A stretch of DNA of 64,000 nt from Cunninghamia lanceolata (taxonomy: Eukaryota > Streptophyta > Pinopsida > Cupressales > Cupressaceae). Made by a program: the position numbers and the translations under genes. This document shows positions 13,301-24,800 of this stretch, piece by piece (position 1 is the first letter of the stretch; the number at the start of each line of letters is the position of its first letter). The DNA lies in the NCBI GenBank assembly GCA_027924645.1, contig BSBN01000781.1, positions 4,278,001 to 4,342,000 of the forward strand. The letters are read 5' to 3'. Below the pieces are notes generated by a model. The model ran no database searches. It was not told where the DNA came from and saw nothing but the letters and a program-made list of their open reading frames with translations.

Positions 13301-13397
13301 TCTCCTTGTACTCTGCAAGTTCAAGTTTGTAAAAAGTTCAGAAATTTCACACAACACTGATTCACCCCCCCTCTCAGTGTTGTCCTTGACTCCTACA
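10393..13397 (+). repeat. 5' LTR of the TR-GAG element (3005 bp)
   Basis: Starts TGATGG directly after GGATT and ends CCTACA directly before the PBS. It contains a long C-poor, purine-rich segment (about 11750-12660) and six CCAGTGAGGC-like motifs (12950-13145). It has one extra 18-bp unit (gagttggtgctccataag, about 13061-13090) relative to the 3' LTR, which accounts for the length difference. Confidence 0.92.
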
Positions 13398-13399
13398 AT

Positions 13400-13412
13400 T
13401 GGTTTCAGAGCC
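13400..13412 (+). other. Primer-binding site
   Basis: TGGTTTCAGAGCC lies two bases after the LTR end. It matches the usual plant Met-tRNA PBS at all but one position. Confidence 0.8.
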
Positions 13413-13453
13413 AGTTTCCCTTCTGCAGCTTAATCAGCTTGGGTAGGTCCTGT

Positions 13454-14917
13454 ATGTGGAGTTCAATGGGTAAGTGTAGAAGAAATAAGAACATGAGAAA
13501 TGTTAAGATTCTTTCTGGTCAAAAGATACAAAAGAAATCATCCATATCAAATCCAGATTTTGATAAAAAGCCAGTTGATAAAGTTGTTTTCCAAGTTGAA
13601 TCTGATATTGTCTTAGAAGAAAATTTTTCAGATGTTCCTCAGTTTGATGGTTCAAATTTTTCAGTTTGGTATGTTAGAATGCAAGTGTATTTATCCTCCT
13701 TAGGATATGATGTTTTAATGTCAGTTGAGAATTGTAATTCTGCAAATAACAAAGAAGCTCTTGAATGTAATGATATTGCAAAGAAGGCTATATTATCTGC
13801 TCTGTCTAATGATGTTATTTGTAAAGTTATGGATTGTGTTATAGCTCAGGATATGTGGAGGAGATTGAAAAGAATTTACCAAGGTAATGATAAAGAAGAG
13901 GACACTCTGGTGTGTCAAGAAAGTGGCAATGAAAGGCAATCACATGAAGAAGTTGAGACCCAATCAAATTCAGAAGATGATGATGATCAGGATTATGATG
14001 AACAAGACTGTGAGATTGATCTGGAAGGGGAGCTTATATATGCTCTTAGTGAGCTCAAGAAGTTTAAGAAGGAGAACCAAAAATTAATGTTGCAGCTGCA
14101 ACAAGAAAGAGATTTAAAAGACAAAGCTCTTACAGATCTTGAAGAGGCCGAATGTCAAATTATTAGTTTAAAGACATATATTGAAGATTCAGACAAACTA
14201 ATTGCTAGATTGAAGACAGAAATTGAAGAAGCTAAGAGGATAGATGATGGCTCAATTTCTAAACTTGAAGTTTCAAGGATTGAAAATCTAAAACTGGAGA
14301 GTGAAATTATTAATCTGAGAAAAGAGTATGATGGTCTCAAGGTTTTATCTAAGAAATATCAAGTGTTTGATAAGATGCTTGGTAAGAAAAAACTATATGA
14401 AGACACTACTGGACTTGGTTTTAAAGAAGGAGAATGTTCAAAAGCTAGAGAGACACCTAGAAAGAAGATTGATTTGAATGATGCCACTGAAAACAAAATG
14501 CATAATCAAAGAAGAAGAAATTTCAGAAAAAGTGCTCCTGTTAGATAAGCATACATGTACAGGTATAATTATTCTTTTAATGGTCATTGTTATGCTTGTA
14601 ATCAATTTGGACACAGATCAGTTAATTGCAGAAGAAATACTGATATTATTTGTTACAAGTGCAATAATGTTGGACACATTCAAAGAAACTGCAAAATGAA
14701 TAGAATGTATGATCCTACATGGAAGCATAACATAATTGCTCAGGAGATGTCAAAAAGGTATCAGTCATTTGGTTATAACATAGTTTGTTATAATTGCAAT
14801 TCTTTTGGTCATAAAGCTCATAGTTGCAGGAAAGCTTCACCTGATTTAAAAAGGTGGAAAAGAAAAGAAGCAGAAAAGGTTTGGAGAAAGAAAGCACCTG
14901 TGAAAATTTGGAAGTAG
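13454..14917 (+). pseudogene. gag: Copia-type gag with three CCHC zinc knuckles, one in-frame stop
   Basis: Nucleocapsid/capsid precursor that would package element RNA. The first ATG in frame is at 13454. The N-terminal part has a shortened UBN2/gag-like domain with FDGSNFSVWYVRMQVYL. Then come an acidic Asp/Glu run, a coiled coil (about codons 190-300), and the plant Copia gag signature near KKYQVFDKMLGKK and TGLGF. A TAA at 14546-14548 interrupts the frame, which then continues unshifted through three knuckles (CYACNQFGHRSVNC, CYKCNNVGHIQRNC, CYNCNSFGHKAHSC) to a TAG ending at 14917. The capsid region is short, as if the middle of gag had been deleted. Without the stop it would be about 487 residues. 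No pol follows. Confidence 0.85.
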
Positions 14918-16010
14918 AAAGAAAGTAAAGAGAAGTTAGAATCTAAGCTTGTGCATCTTGCACAAGTCATTTCATCTATTGCATAACATAGCATGAAGTA
15001 AGGGGGAGGTATCAAATGTTCTATCAGTTAACCCCAAGAGGTTTCAAGAAGGAGATCATTTGATATAATAATCTTGTCTGTCTTGCCATACTTTGAAATA
15101 GTTGATAATGATGTTGCTAACAGTGTTTCAGGTGTTCTTTGGCCTATTATACTTTCAAGATATTAAAAAGATGTTTCAGGAGTTCAAATGCACAAATTGT
15201 TTGACAAATGATCCTGATCATGTTAATCATTACAAAGGTTGAATTGTTATGGTATTGCAATCAAAAGTGTTTTTGAAAATGTTGATTGCAGTTTATTTCA
15301 GATATGATATCAGATTTGACATTGTGATTGCAAAAGGTATCTTGTGCAGGAGGATGATCCTCACTCTTTGTTGCAGAATGAATGTTCATTTAGAAGTGAT
15401 CATTGGGATAATAATTTGACATGTTCTTCCTCATTAAAATGGTTCAGAAAGGTATGAGAAAATTGTGTGCCTCTTGTTTTGAAGTGGTAAGGTATGTATG
15501 TCAAGCTATGACATCTAGAGTTGCTTATAAAATTGATGGAGAATGATTGTGATGTCAAAAGGTGTTTGATGGTGCCATGTTTTTTCTTTAGCATGGAAGG
15601 TTGAATGTCAGTAATTGGATGCTATTCTTCAGTTGATTATTCTTGTCAGTGTTTACCAGTGGTATTTATGAGCAGTGATTTGTTTGTGAACTTTATCACA
15701 TGGGAAGCAAATAGATTCATTGGAGATTTGTCATATGGGTCAAAAAGTGTTGTTGATTGAAGAAGGATTGTTGTTTTGCAAGTTTAACTTTCAATCATAT
15801 GTGATGTTATCAGGAGTGTGTTAGTCTTCATCTTCAGAGTGTTTTTGTGCAAGTTTCATGGTATCTTTTTGCTATCAAGTTTGAAATGTTGATGTTCAGG
15901 AAAGACAAGTGGTTTCAAAGATTTTGGGGGAGTTATTTCAGGCTTTTGTCATCAGATGTCAAAAAGGGGGAGAAAGAAAAATTACATCAGGTGGTTTTGC
16001 CATCAATGAC
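14918..16010 (+). other. Non-coding interior of the TR-GAG element
   Basis: No open frame of note; no RT, integrase or protease remnant recognised. Several AAGGGGGAG purine blocks occur (about 15001, 15964, 16011), the last being the polypurine tract. Confidence 0.7.
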
Positions 16011-16021
16011 AAAGGGGGAGA
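16011..16021 (+). other. Polypurine tract
   Basis: AAAGGGGGAGA ends one base before the 3' LTR, as expected for the plus-strand primer. Confidence 0.8.
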
Positions 16022-16022
16022 T

Positions 16023-19009
16023 TGATGGAGTCAGGTTGTCATTGATGTCAAAAAAGGTGTTCTTTCAGGTTGTCATAGATGTTGGGATTGATCTTCATAT
16101 CAGGACATCAATATCATCAAGATAGCCAGGAGTTATGAAGAATAATGTTAGTTCATGTTTTGATAAGATCATCATCATGTGCAGGGTTGATATTGGTAAA
16201 CATTTGAGTAGGAGACATCATCTCATGTGTTCTTTCTATTGTCATATCACAGCTTGTTCAGTATGGTAAAGTGTTGTGTCATTCAGATTGAGTTGATGAT
16301 AATATTGATCTGTGAAAATGTTGCTTTAAGGATATCAATTGTGTTTGTGCAAAGTCTTCTTGAATAGATTCTCAAGATTGAGCTACATCAGGATGTCAGT
16401 GATGTGTTTGAAGATGTTGATCAGACAGGAGCTCAAATGGATTACATGCATGTTCATATTTACGTAGATTGATCATGTTGGTGTTACAATGTATGATTGA
16501 TCTTGGCTTGACAAAGTTCACTTGCTTCAGTTTTACAAGACCAGTGCAGATCAAGTATTTATGTTGGAGGGTTCACTTTGTGTGTAGTACTTGATCAAGT
16601 CTTTATAATCATATTTATGAGAGGGCTTGTTTCATTCTCAAGGTTACATTATAAAGTAGTATTGATTGCAAGAGATGATCAATCATTTCACAGAGATATG
16701 TTTTTGGAGATCATTTGAGGTTTTCAATTGTCTAAGTTTTTATTATGATGGAGGTGATCTCAGGAGCTTAAATCGTATATGTTGAAGTATTAAATCTTTT
16801 TGCTCATGGCTCAAAAGGGTTTATCTTTTCAAGGGTGCCTTGAATTTGATGTTTAGATGATGTGTACTGATATCAATATTGCACCAGACATGCTCGAGGG
16901 TAAGGTGATCAGTATGATGTGGTGTTTTTGACATTGCAATAAGCATGACTAAAGATGTATTATCTACTCTAAATCATTATTTATTTCTAAGTCTCTAAAC
17001 CTCCAACCTGTCATACATTTTTAAATCTGTTTGGAAGGTGACTTATGATAGCGGGTTTACAACTTAATTGTTACCGCTTGGAGGGTCCTTAAGTCATGGT
17101 GTTAACCGACCCTTCTCTCTAGCAAACCGGTAACAAAGGTGGAATGATAAGCGCATGGGCGCCAACGCCTAAATCTAAGGTTGAGTTTAAACTTGCAAAG
17201 AGCGCGTAGGGTCAATCAAATGGTTGACATTTAAATTTTAAGCCCGACTCCTATGCCCTAAACTTTGATGTTCCGGTGGACGTTTTTGCTTTTTAATGCA
17301 TTTGGAAAGTTTCCTTCAAGGTGGAATTAGTGCCCGATTGCAAAGGATTTTTGGTGGAGTTGTTCTTAGAAGTTTCTTTGGAGTTTAGTGGGTTTGTTAG
17401 AAGTTTTTAGAAGAGTCTCTTTCATTTTTCAAACATCTTTTCTTCCCAGATTTTGGAGTTTTAAAAAGGATTTTTTTTTCAGAATATTGTGAAGTAGAAG
17501 ATCTTTTGAGAAAAGAAAAAGAAATTGATTCAAGATATTTTTTATGAGAATTTGAATGGATTTTTTTTGGAGTTAGATTTTTATTGCAGGAGATTGTCTT
17601 TTGAAGATATTTTTTTTAGGAAGACTGACAAAATTTGAGAGAAGACAAAGAGATTTTTTGAAGATGAACAAAATTTTTAAGAAGGAGATGAAATGTTTAA
17701 TGGAGACAATTTGTCTTGTGAGAAAAAGCAAGAAATGATTTTTGAAAAGATTTTTTCTTGAAAGATTTTTATACAGGTGGTAACATGAAGATCATGCTTC
17801 AATTTTTGACAGAGAATATAAAAGATGCAGAATGATTTTTCTTGAGAAGAGGATCAATTTTTGAAAGAGATTTTATTCTCTCTCACAAGGGCAGATTCAA
17901 AATACATTATTTAAGATTTCATAATATTGTAAATTAGATTTTTCTTCTTGCAGATGGATTTTTTATTGTGCAAATATTATTTTTGTAAGATGTTTGCCGA
18001 GAAAAAGAAAATGAAAAGACAATTGAAGAGAATCAACGTATCAAAGATTTTTATTTTTCTCACAATGGCAAATTGGATAAATATTTTTTTATAGAAGATT
18101 TTCTTTGGCATAGAAGATGAAGGAACAAAATGTTTTTATCAACTATTTTGTGAGCAGGGCATTGGATGAAGATATTAGTTTTGAAGATAATATTTAGAGA
18201 GAAGAGGATATGAAAAGATTTTTTTTTAAGACATTGAAGAAAATATGAAGAGGATTTTTGCAGGGGAAAGGAATATGAAAAGATATTTAGAATTTGTATA
18301 TAATGGTTTTAAAGTACATTGACAGTGTGAGTGTGTGGAATGAGATACAGAAATGAAGACATTTCCTAATAAATCCTTTCGAAGAGAAAAGAATAATGAT
18401 AAGCTTATACTGAGTTTGTAATGCAGAGATAATCAGATGAATTGTTATGCAGTGTTGTTGAGTGTATCCGGATGTCAGATTGTTTTTGAATAGAATGGGC
18501 ATTTGACAGACATATGTTTTGTATTGAATGGAAACAAAGTGTCCCTCTGAACTTGTTTATTACTTCCAGTGAAGATTCAGTGTGCCAGTGAGGCCTTGTA
18601 TTAGCCAGTGAGGCTTGTAGGTCAGTGAGACCTATTTGTTTACCAGTGAGGTATATTAGTGTTGGAAGTGGGTGCTTCTGTTTGGTATTGGAGTTGGTGC
18701 TCCTAGATACAATTTGTATTGCCAGTGAGGCATGTTTTTCAATTAAGCCAGTGAGGCAATTCTGGAGTGGTTTTTCTACCCCTGGAGGGTTTTCCACTCG
18801 TGTAATTCTTGTGTCTTGATCTTCTCTCTGTGAATATATGTTTTACTCATGAGTTTTTATTTTTCATTCTCAGTTATGTGCACATGTATGTGAGAAATCA
18901 ATGATAGCTCTCTCTCCTTGTACTCTGCAAGTTAAAGTTTGTAAAAAGTTCAGAAATTTCACACAACACTAATTCACCCCCCCTCTTAGTGTTGTACTTG
19001 ACTCCTACA
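16023..19009 (+). repeat. 3' LTR of the TR-GAG element (2987 bp)
   Basis: Matches the 5' LTR throughout, less one 18-bp unit, and is followed directly by the second GGATT. Confidence 0.92.
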
Positions 19010-19746
19010 GGATTGGGCAATAGGACTATTGTAGGCCTTAGGCTACTAAGGGCTTAGTTTTCCCCTCCCTTGGCATGATGAATGTTTTATTTTACCTATG
19101 TGTTTCAAAATACAAGTGTGTTTATGTTGGACTGATGAATACTAGATATTAAAAATAACATGTAGCAATATGGACTTGAATATACATGATGCTACAGGTA
19201 CTAATTCAAAAGAACATGTGATCTATTCAACCCGAGGTTACCCCATTAAAAGAGAAGAAACCCTAAACCTAATTCACAAGCAAATTCTAGGGCAAGTCAG
19301 ATAAGGGACATTACAAACTATTAAATGATTTTTCTAAGATGCTCCCTAGGTAATTGCTCATTTGTGTACATGTGATGTGTTGGCATGATTACAATATTCA
19401 AAATGATCACAACTATTGAAAACACAAGTGCTGAAGAGTGGGATTTTTTAAAGAGTTTCTTAGAGCTATTTGGATGGTAAAATGGCAACCTTATACATGT
19501 AGAAAACAGGGTGAAAAATGCAATGAAAACTTATTGTACCTTATTGAATTCAAATTCATTAACATTGATAAATCATATAGGAAATGGAAATAATAATATT
19601 ACAATAGAGAAAATACAAACCATAACACTTTGCAAGAACATAGGATATACATGGATAAACCCTTGTAGGAAAAAACTCCACCATCCAAAAGACCCAAGCT
19701 TGTATTAATCTTTAAACAATGAAGTACACCAACACAATCTTCTTAT
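19010..19746 (+). repeat. Segmental duplication, copy 1, right part
   Basis: Continues the duplicated flank after the TR-GAG insertion and matches about 41987-42723. Similarity stops at 'caatcttcttat', after which the two copies are unrelated. No gene. Confidence 0.88.
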
Positions 19747-20852
19747 CTCTACAATAATCTTGTCACATAAGTGTACCTGCAAATACATCACTTTATTCTT
19801 CTTATTTTTCCTTCAACTCAAGCATTTAATATATAGGCATGAGGAAAACCACAAATCATGAATGGTTTCTAAAACCATGTGCTCGAAATCACTAGCTAAT
19901 TTAGGCATTCTTATCCATGCTTAAATCACAACACCCAAATCAAGAGAAATTAAATTAGAAACTTCCTCTTTCAACTACAAATTTCCACTTGTGATCTTAT
20001 TCACCTTTTTGGTGATCTCCTGGTGTAGTCAGGGATGGAGGGTCCAGAGAATAGACTATCGAAACCTGCAGCTAGAGTAAACACAACGGAAACAGCACAA
20101 ACACAACACAAGAATGGGATGCAATGGAAGATTCATATGCTCAATATATCAGTCAACTACAATGTTTATATGCCAACAACGTGTGGGCTACAATCTGGCC
20201 TTACAGGCTTGCTTATGGATTACAACATACATGGAAGATATGGCATTGAAGTGCCTCCAAAAAAGAACTATTTTTCTATCTTATTGTTACCTATCAACTA
20301 ACTGTCTTTTTAACACATCTCTTGAATGTTTATATATCATCTTCTACCTCAAAGAATCCTCCACGTTGACAACAAGAGGTCTCAAACCCCAATGCAAGGT
20401 GAAACATGTAGAAAATGTGTAGGTCGGCCTACAACCCATGGTAATGCTCCGCAAATGAATGAAACTTGATACGACCCTCAATGAAGGTCTATCTGGTCCT
20501 TTATTGCCTTGTGATATGTTCCATTAGGCTCCACAAGTCACGAGAATGCTCCGCAAACCTTATATGATCAAGATGAATGTTGATTACTCTGCTCCAGAAA
20601 AACTAATGATCTTTTGATAGCGATAACTCTCAGTAAATGAATCCAAATCTCATGAAATATGAATATGATGTAGTTGACATAGTGTAGAACCTAAATCCTA
20701 CTCCATGAGCTCTGAGATGAAGGTGTGGTAGAATGCAGTGGAAAATGCTAAACTGCAAATGACTAAACTGCAACTGAAATTGTGAGAAATGAAAAGAAAA
20801 CAAATGTTTTTGGTTGATGGAAGATTGCTCTTCAACTTGGGATGCTTCTGAA
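19747..20852. other. Unassigned interval beside the Gypsy relic
   Basis: No gene recognised. Given its place after the chromodomain in minus-strand sense, it may hold the relic's 3' untranslated part or LTR, but no second LTR copy is available to show it. Confidence 0.3.
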
Positions 20853-22165
20853 TTAGACACCTAGGGTTGTTTGAAAAAGTGAGTCCCTCACTTTGTTGGG
20901 GCTAGAGGAAAAACCAAGGCGGTCTACCTCATCCTGAGAAATCCATGATGAATCTTCTTCCGGTCTACCTTTCCACTTGACTAGGTATTCTTTGTACTGC
21001 TTGCCTCTGGTGTTGCGTCCAATTCTGCTATCCAAGATCTGCTCTATTTGCTCCTATTGTTGCTATGGTAACTAATTTTTTAATCCAACTTCAATGCTAT
21101 CACTTGACTCTCCTTCATGATACTGATATAGATTTACAATGTTGAATATAGGTGATAGGCCAAATGTCTCCGGTAACTCCACTTCATATACATTTCCTGA
21201 ATCAAACTTCTTAAGAATCCTACATGGTCCAAACTTCCTCATCTTTAGCTTGTTGTATGTCCCTACTGGAAATCTTTCTTTCCTTAGATATACCATGACT
21301 TCATCTCCAATAGAAAATTCCTTATGTCTCCTTTTCTCATTTGCTTGTTCCTTATACTTACTGTTCATCTCTTCCAAATGCTTCCTAAACTGATTATGTA
21401 CTATCTCCATGTATCCCACAAATTCTTCTGCCTCTGTACTTCTCTTGTTATCCATACTGATGTGTCTCAGCTCTGCAACTCCTCTAGGTTGTACTCTTGT
21501 CACAATCTCAAATGGTGTCTTCCCTGTACTTCTACTCACTGAGTTATTATATGCAAATTCTTCTTGTGGTAGAATTATATCCCAATTTCCTATCTTATCT
21601 CCTTTTAAGAATCTCAACAAGTTACCCAAGGTCCTATTTACCACTTCTGTTTGTCCATCTGTCTATGGGTGAAATGTTGAACTAAACTTTAGGTCTATCT
21701 TCATCTTCTTCCACAATGTTCTCCAAAAATATCTAATGAATCTTGTATCCCTGTCAGAAACTATACTCTTAGGTAATCCTTTCAATCTTACAATTTCCTT
21801 GAAAAATAGGTCAGCAACATGCACTGCATCATTTGTCTTCTTACAAGGAATGAAATGTGCCATATTTGAAAATCTGTCCACTACTACAAATAAAGAATCA
21901 TGTCCCCTCTGTGTTCTTGGAAAACCTAATATGAAATCCATGTTTATGTCTTCCCAAGGTCTCTCTAGGACTGTCAGAGATTTGTACAAATCAGTATTCT
22001 GACTACTCCCTTTTGCAACTTGACATACTCTGCAACTCTGAACAAATTTCCTTACATCCTAATATATCTGAGGCCAAAAATAATGTTCACTTGCCAAAGC
22101 TACTGTCTTATCAATTCAAAAATGTCCTGCCAATCCACCACTATGCTTCTCCTTGATCAAGCTCC
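20853..22165 (-). pseudogene. Ty3/Gypsy chromovirus integrase with chromodomain, decayed
   Basis: The C-terminal end of a Gypsy pol polyprotein. Reading the minus strand from 22165: the His/Cys zinc-binding region (KHSGGLAGHF, then SCRVCQ), the integrase core with its three acidic residues in place ([22 protein letters not shown]), the GPF/Y module (RKFGPC), and a chromodomain (KEYLVKWKGRPEEDSSW). The frame is otherwise open but has five TAG stops, each in a place where CAG is expected or plausible (e.g. before TDGQTEV), and one TGA. RT and RNase H are absent, so the copy is truncated upstream. The chromodomain places it in the chromovirus branch, which targets modified chromatin. Confidence 0.88.
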
Positions 22166-22296
22166 CTTAAGTGTGTTTAGGTCGATCTCATTGTTATTTT
22201 ATTGGGTTTTATCATCGGGATCGAGAATTAATCATTTAATGTTCAAAAGGTGTTAAAATAGGTCCTGATTAACAAGTGTAAACATTTTAGGTCCAC
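22166..22296. other. Junction between Gypsy and Copia relics
   Basis: Short sequence with no recognised content. Both flanking relics are truncated here, so it marks a deletion or insertion breakpoint. Confidence 0.3.
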
Positions 22297-22699
22297 CTAG
22301 GTGCTAAAGTAGGTGTAAAATGCTAATGTACACATTTTACTCCATAACAGGATGTTGTCAAAAGACTTAGGATCTAGTGTCATTAATTGATTATCAATTT
22401 GATATCCTCTAACTTCATCAGTTGTCCCATAGAGAGTTTTTAGTTTGTCCCATGCATCATGAGAATTGTTACACCCATCAAGTTGAAACATTATATCAAG
22501 AGAAACTAAACTCATAAGACAACCCAGAGCTTTTGTTTGTTCAATCATCTAGAGTATTTTTTTCCTTAGCATCTACAGGTTCAATTATATTTTCTTCAAC
22601 ATAGGGTGTATAACCTTGTTGCATTAAAAAGTTCCATGCATTTTGTTGCCATATGTTGTAGTTGTATGGTGTTAGCAATCGAAACTTAACATTACCCAT
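22297..22699 (-). pseudogene. gag: Ty1/Copia gag N-terminal fragment
   Basis: The minus strand starts MGNVKFRLL at 22699, followed by YNYNIWQQNAWNFLMQQGY (the DUF4219-like start of plant Copia gag). After a frameshift in an A-run near 22562 and a TAG comes a UBN2-like part with AWDKLKTLYGT. It ends abruptly near 22297. Only the first 130 or so codons remain. It belongs to the same minus-strand element as the PBS at 24404 and the LTR at 24418. Confidence 0.7.
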
Positions 22700-24403
22700 T
22701 TGTGAAAGGAAAGGAGAGCACGAGCAGAAAGAGAAGCACAAGCACAATCACACCAAGAGACCCCTCCCCCAAATTACTCAATCAAGAATCTCCTCCAAGA
22801 AAAATGATTTGGCACTTTATATGTAGTGTGGTTACAATTGCCACTAGCAAGAGAACGCTAAGCGGACTTGTTTTCAATGCGGTATTTTACAAATCTTCAC
22901 AAAATAAGCATATATTAAAATTATAATGTAGGTTAGAAACCAAGTAAAATTACCAGCACCACTGTGAAGTAAACGAAAAATCATGTACTTTCAATAAAGA
23001 ATAGCCTCGATCTGAGACCGTATGCAAAAGTTATACAACTTTGAAAGGCTAGAAATGAGAATTACGCAATGTCACCTATGAGAATATGCGATTTCTAGGA
23101 AATCCGTGCACCAAAATCAAGAACCGTCTACACTAGCACTTAGAGTGCAAAAAATTAGCCCAAGTCAAAAAAGGTTGCTCAGAAAAAAAGAGGTCGTGAG
23201 CCCAAGATATTAGCTTCTGAAGTTGAACTACAAAATCAAAAACTTCAACAGAGAGGGGTTGGGTTTCAAAAGTCACTTTCCAGCAAACTTAGCAGAATTG
23301 CCACCAAGTTTGATGGTTTCACTAGATATAGAACTTGCTAGGTTTAGAAGTCCTTTGCCAAAATTAGGAATCTCTGCCAAAACTGGCAAACTGCTAGATT
23401 CTATGCCAAATGTAAGCCTTCTGCCAAAATTGGCAGTCCTCCAAAAATAGCTATGGTTATTTTAAATGGAGAAAATTAAAAAAACTTGGCATGGAGGTCG
23501 AGGCATGAAGTCCAAGATGCAGGTTGCAGAGATGATTTTTTTTTTATATTAAAAAAATCCCTAAAAAAACTTAAAAAAAGAGGAAGCGTGGGGGACGAAG
23601 CCACCCCATGACCCCTTTAAAGGAAGCAGATGGGGGGCTCACACCACCTTGACCCCTTAACAAAGGGGTCCGCAGACCCTAAAGGGGGTCACGACTCCTT
23701 TAAGGGCATGGGGCCCAAGCCAAAGGCTCTCGCAGCCTAGTATGGGGTTGATAGAGTCGTAAGGCTTGTCGGTACCCAAGGAACCAAATTTTTATATATT
23801 TTTTTATAAAACTTTTGATACTTTTTAAAAGATAAAAAAACTTGCTTCATTTTTTTTGTTTTGAAAAAGATTTTTTTTATATGCAGGAATTTTTTTTTAC
23901 ATAGTCACCTTGAGATGCATGTTGGGGAGGCCATACGTGTCTCCAAGGAAAATTTTTTTGCCTCTCCAGACAACTTTGTCCAAAATCGGTGAATGAATAG
24001 TCGATCTTGGGGTTTTGATGCCTTCTGAGCGCAATGGAAGGGTCAAATTCAACCCAAACTACTTTGAAATGGTGCCACCCTGTTGGATCTGACAATGAAC
24101 CTCTGACTTCAAACCCTCACAAATCTGGCTTCCAGTGTCCAAATCGGATGAAACAAAAGGCAAACCTGATTGTCTCAGCTACTCTAAACTCAACACTGAG
24201 CTCAAAATGTCTCCAGGAAGCTCTAAAAAAACCTGCAACTGGCAAGTCAAAATATGAACCCCCTAGAAACTAAAATTTTCTCCACACTTTTCGAATTCTC
24301 CAGATCATCCGAAGATGTAAGAGAAGAGCATACTCATGTGATTAAAAAATAACAGCCCTACACTCTCAGATTTCAAAAAAGAATGCTAACCCACAACTCA
24401 CAA
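22700..24403 (-). other. Long leader of the Copia relic
   Basis: 1.7 kb without a convincing gene between the PBS and gag. It includes a G/C-rich block (about 23580-23760) unlike its surroundings, with repeated 'accccttta' and 'ggggtc' strings. Confidence 0.45.
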
Positions 24404-24417
24404 CTGCTTTGGTACCA
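24404..24417 (-). other. Primer-binding site of the Copia relic
   Basis: The minus strand reads TGGTACCAAAGCAG immediately after an LTR end CTTACA. It resembles the Met-tRNA PBS with two changes. Confidence 0.6.
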
Positions 24418-24800
24418 TGTAAGATTTCTACCCAAGAATACAAGTGATTAAGAGAAAGCAAAACAGAAATCATATATGAGTCAAATAAATTGTATTCAAC
24501 TCAGAGAATGCAAAGAAATACAATTAAAATGGATGCTCATATGAGAGCAAGAGGTGGGTATAAATAGGAAATTCCACCCAAGAGACTAAAACACAACCAA
24601 TATGAGATAAAGTGAAAAAGTCCCTTAGTAAACTTCCTATCTAGTCTATTTCCTAGCTATCTAGAAATAGACTAAATTAGCTATCTAGTCTATTTCCTAG
24701 CTATCTAGATAGCTAATATCCCAAATATCTAGAAATATCCCAAATAGACTAGAATGAAGTCTTAGGAACTAAATGGCACCAAAGACCTCCTTCGCTTTGA
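24418..24800 (-). mobile_element. LTR of the Copia relic (outer edge not determined)
   Basis: On the plus strand it begins TGTAAGATTT at 24418. In minus-strand sense a CTATTTATACCC box (about 24555-24566) is a likely LTR TATA element. A cluster of repeated and inverted 'ctatctag' and 'tagctatctaga' strings lies at 24638-24745. The far edge is arbitrary because no partner LTR is in the window. Confidence 0.45.

Larger units (their letters stand above)
10393..19009 (+). mobile_element. Complete LTR retrotransposon with gag only (TR-GAG type), 8.6 kb
   Basis: Two direct repeats (10393-13397 and 16023-19009) begin TGATGGAGTC and end GACTCCTACA; these ends are imperfect inverted repeats (8 of 10). 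The element is flanked on both sides by GGATT, a 5-bp target duplication. It has a Met-tRNA-type PBS, a polypurine tract and a gag ORF with zinc knuckles. The 2.6-kb interior lacks protease, integrase, RT and RNase H, so the element is non-autonomous and depends on a Copia-like partner. The paralogous site near 41987 is empty, proving insertion after the segmental duplication. A hand count over the first 1.3 kb of the LTR pair gives about 2 percent differences, mostly transitions. Confidence 0.92.

Noticed and set aside
20035..20422. Overlapping plus-strand open frames of 88 and 102 codons
   Set aside because: No domain or splice context; they lie opposite the probable 3' part of the Gypsy relic.
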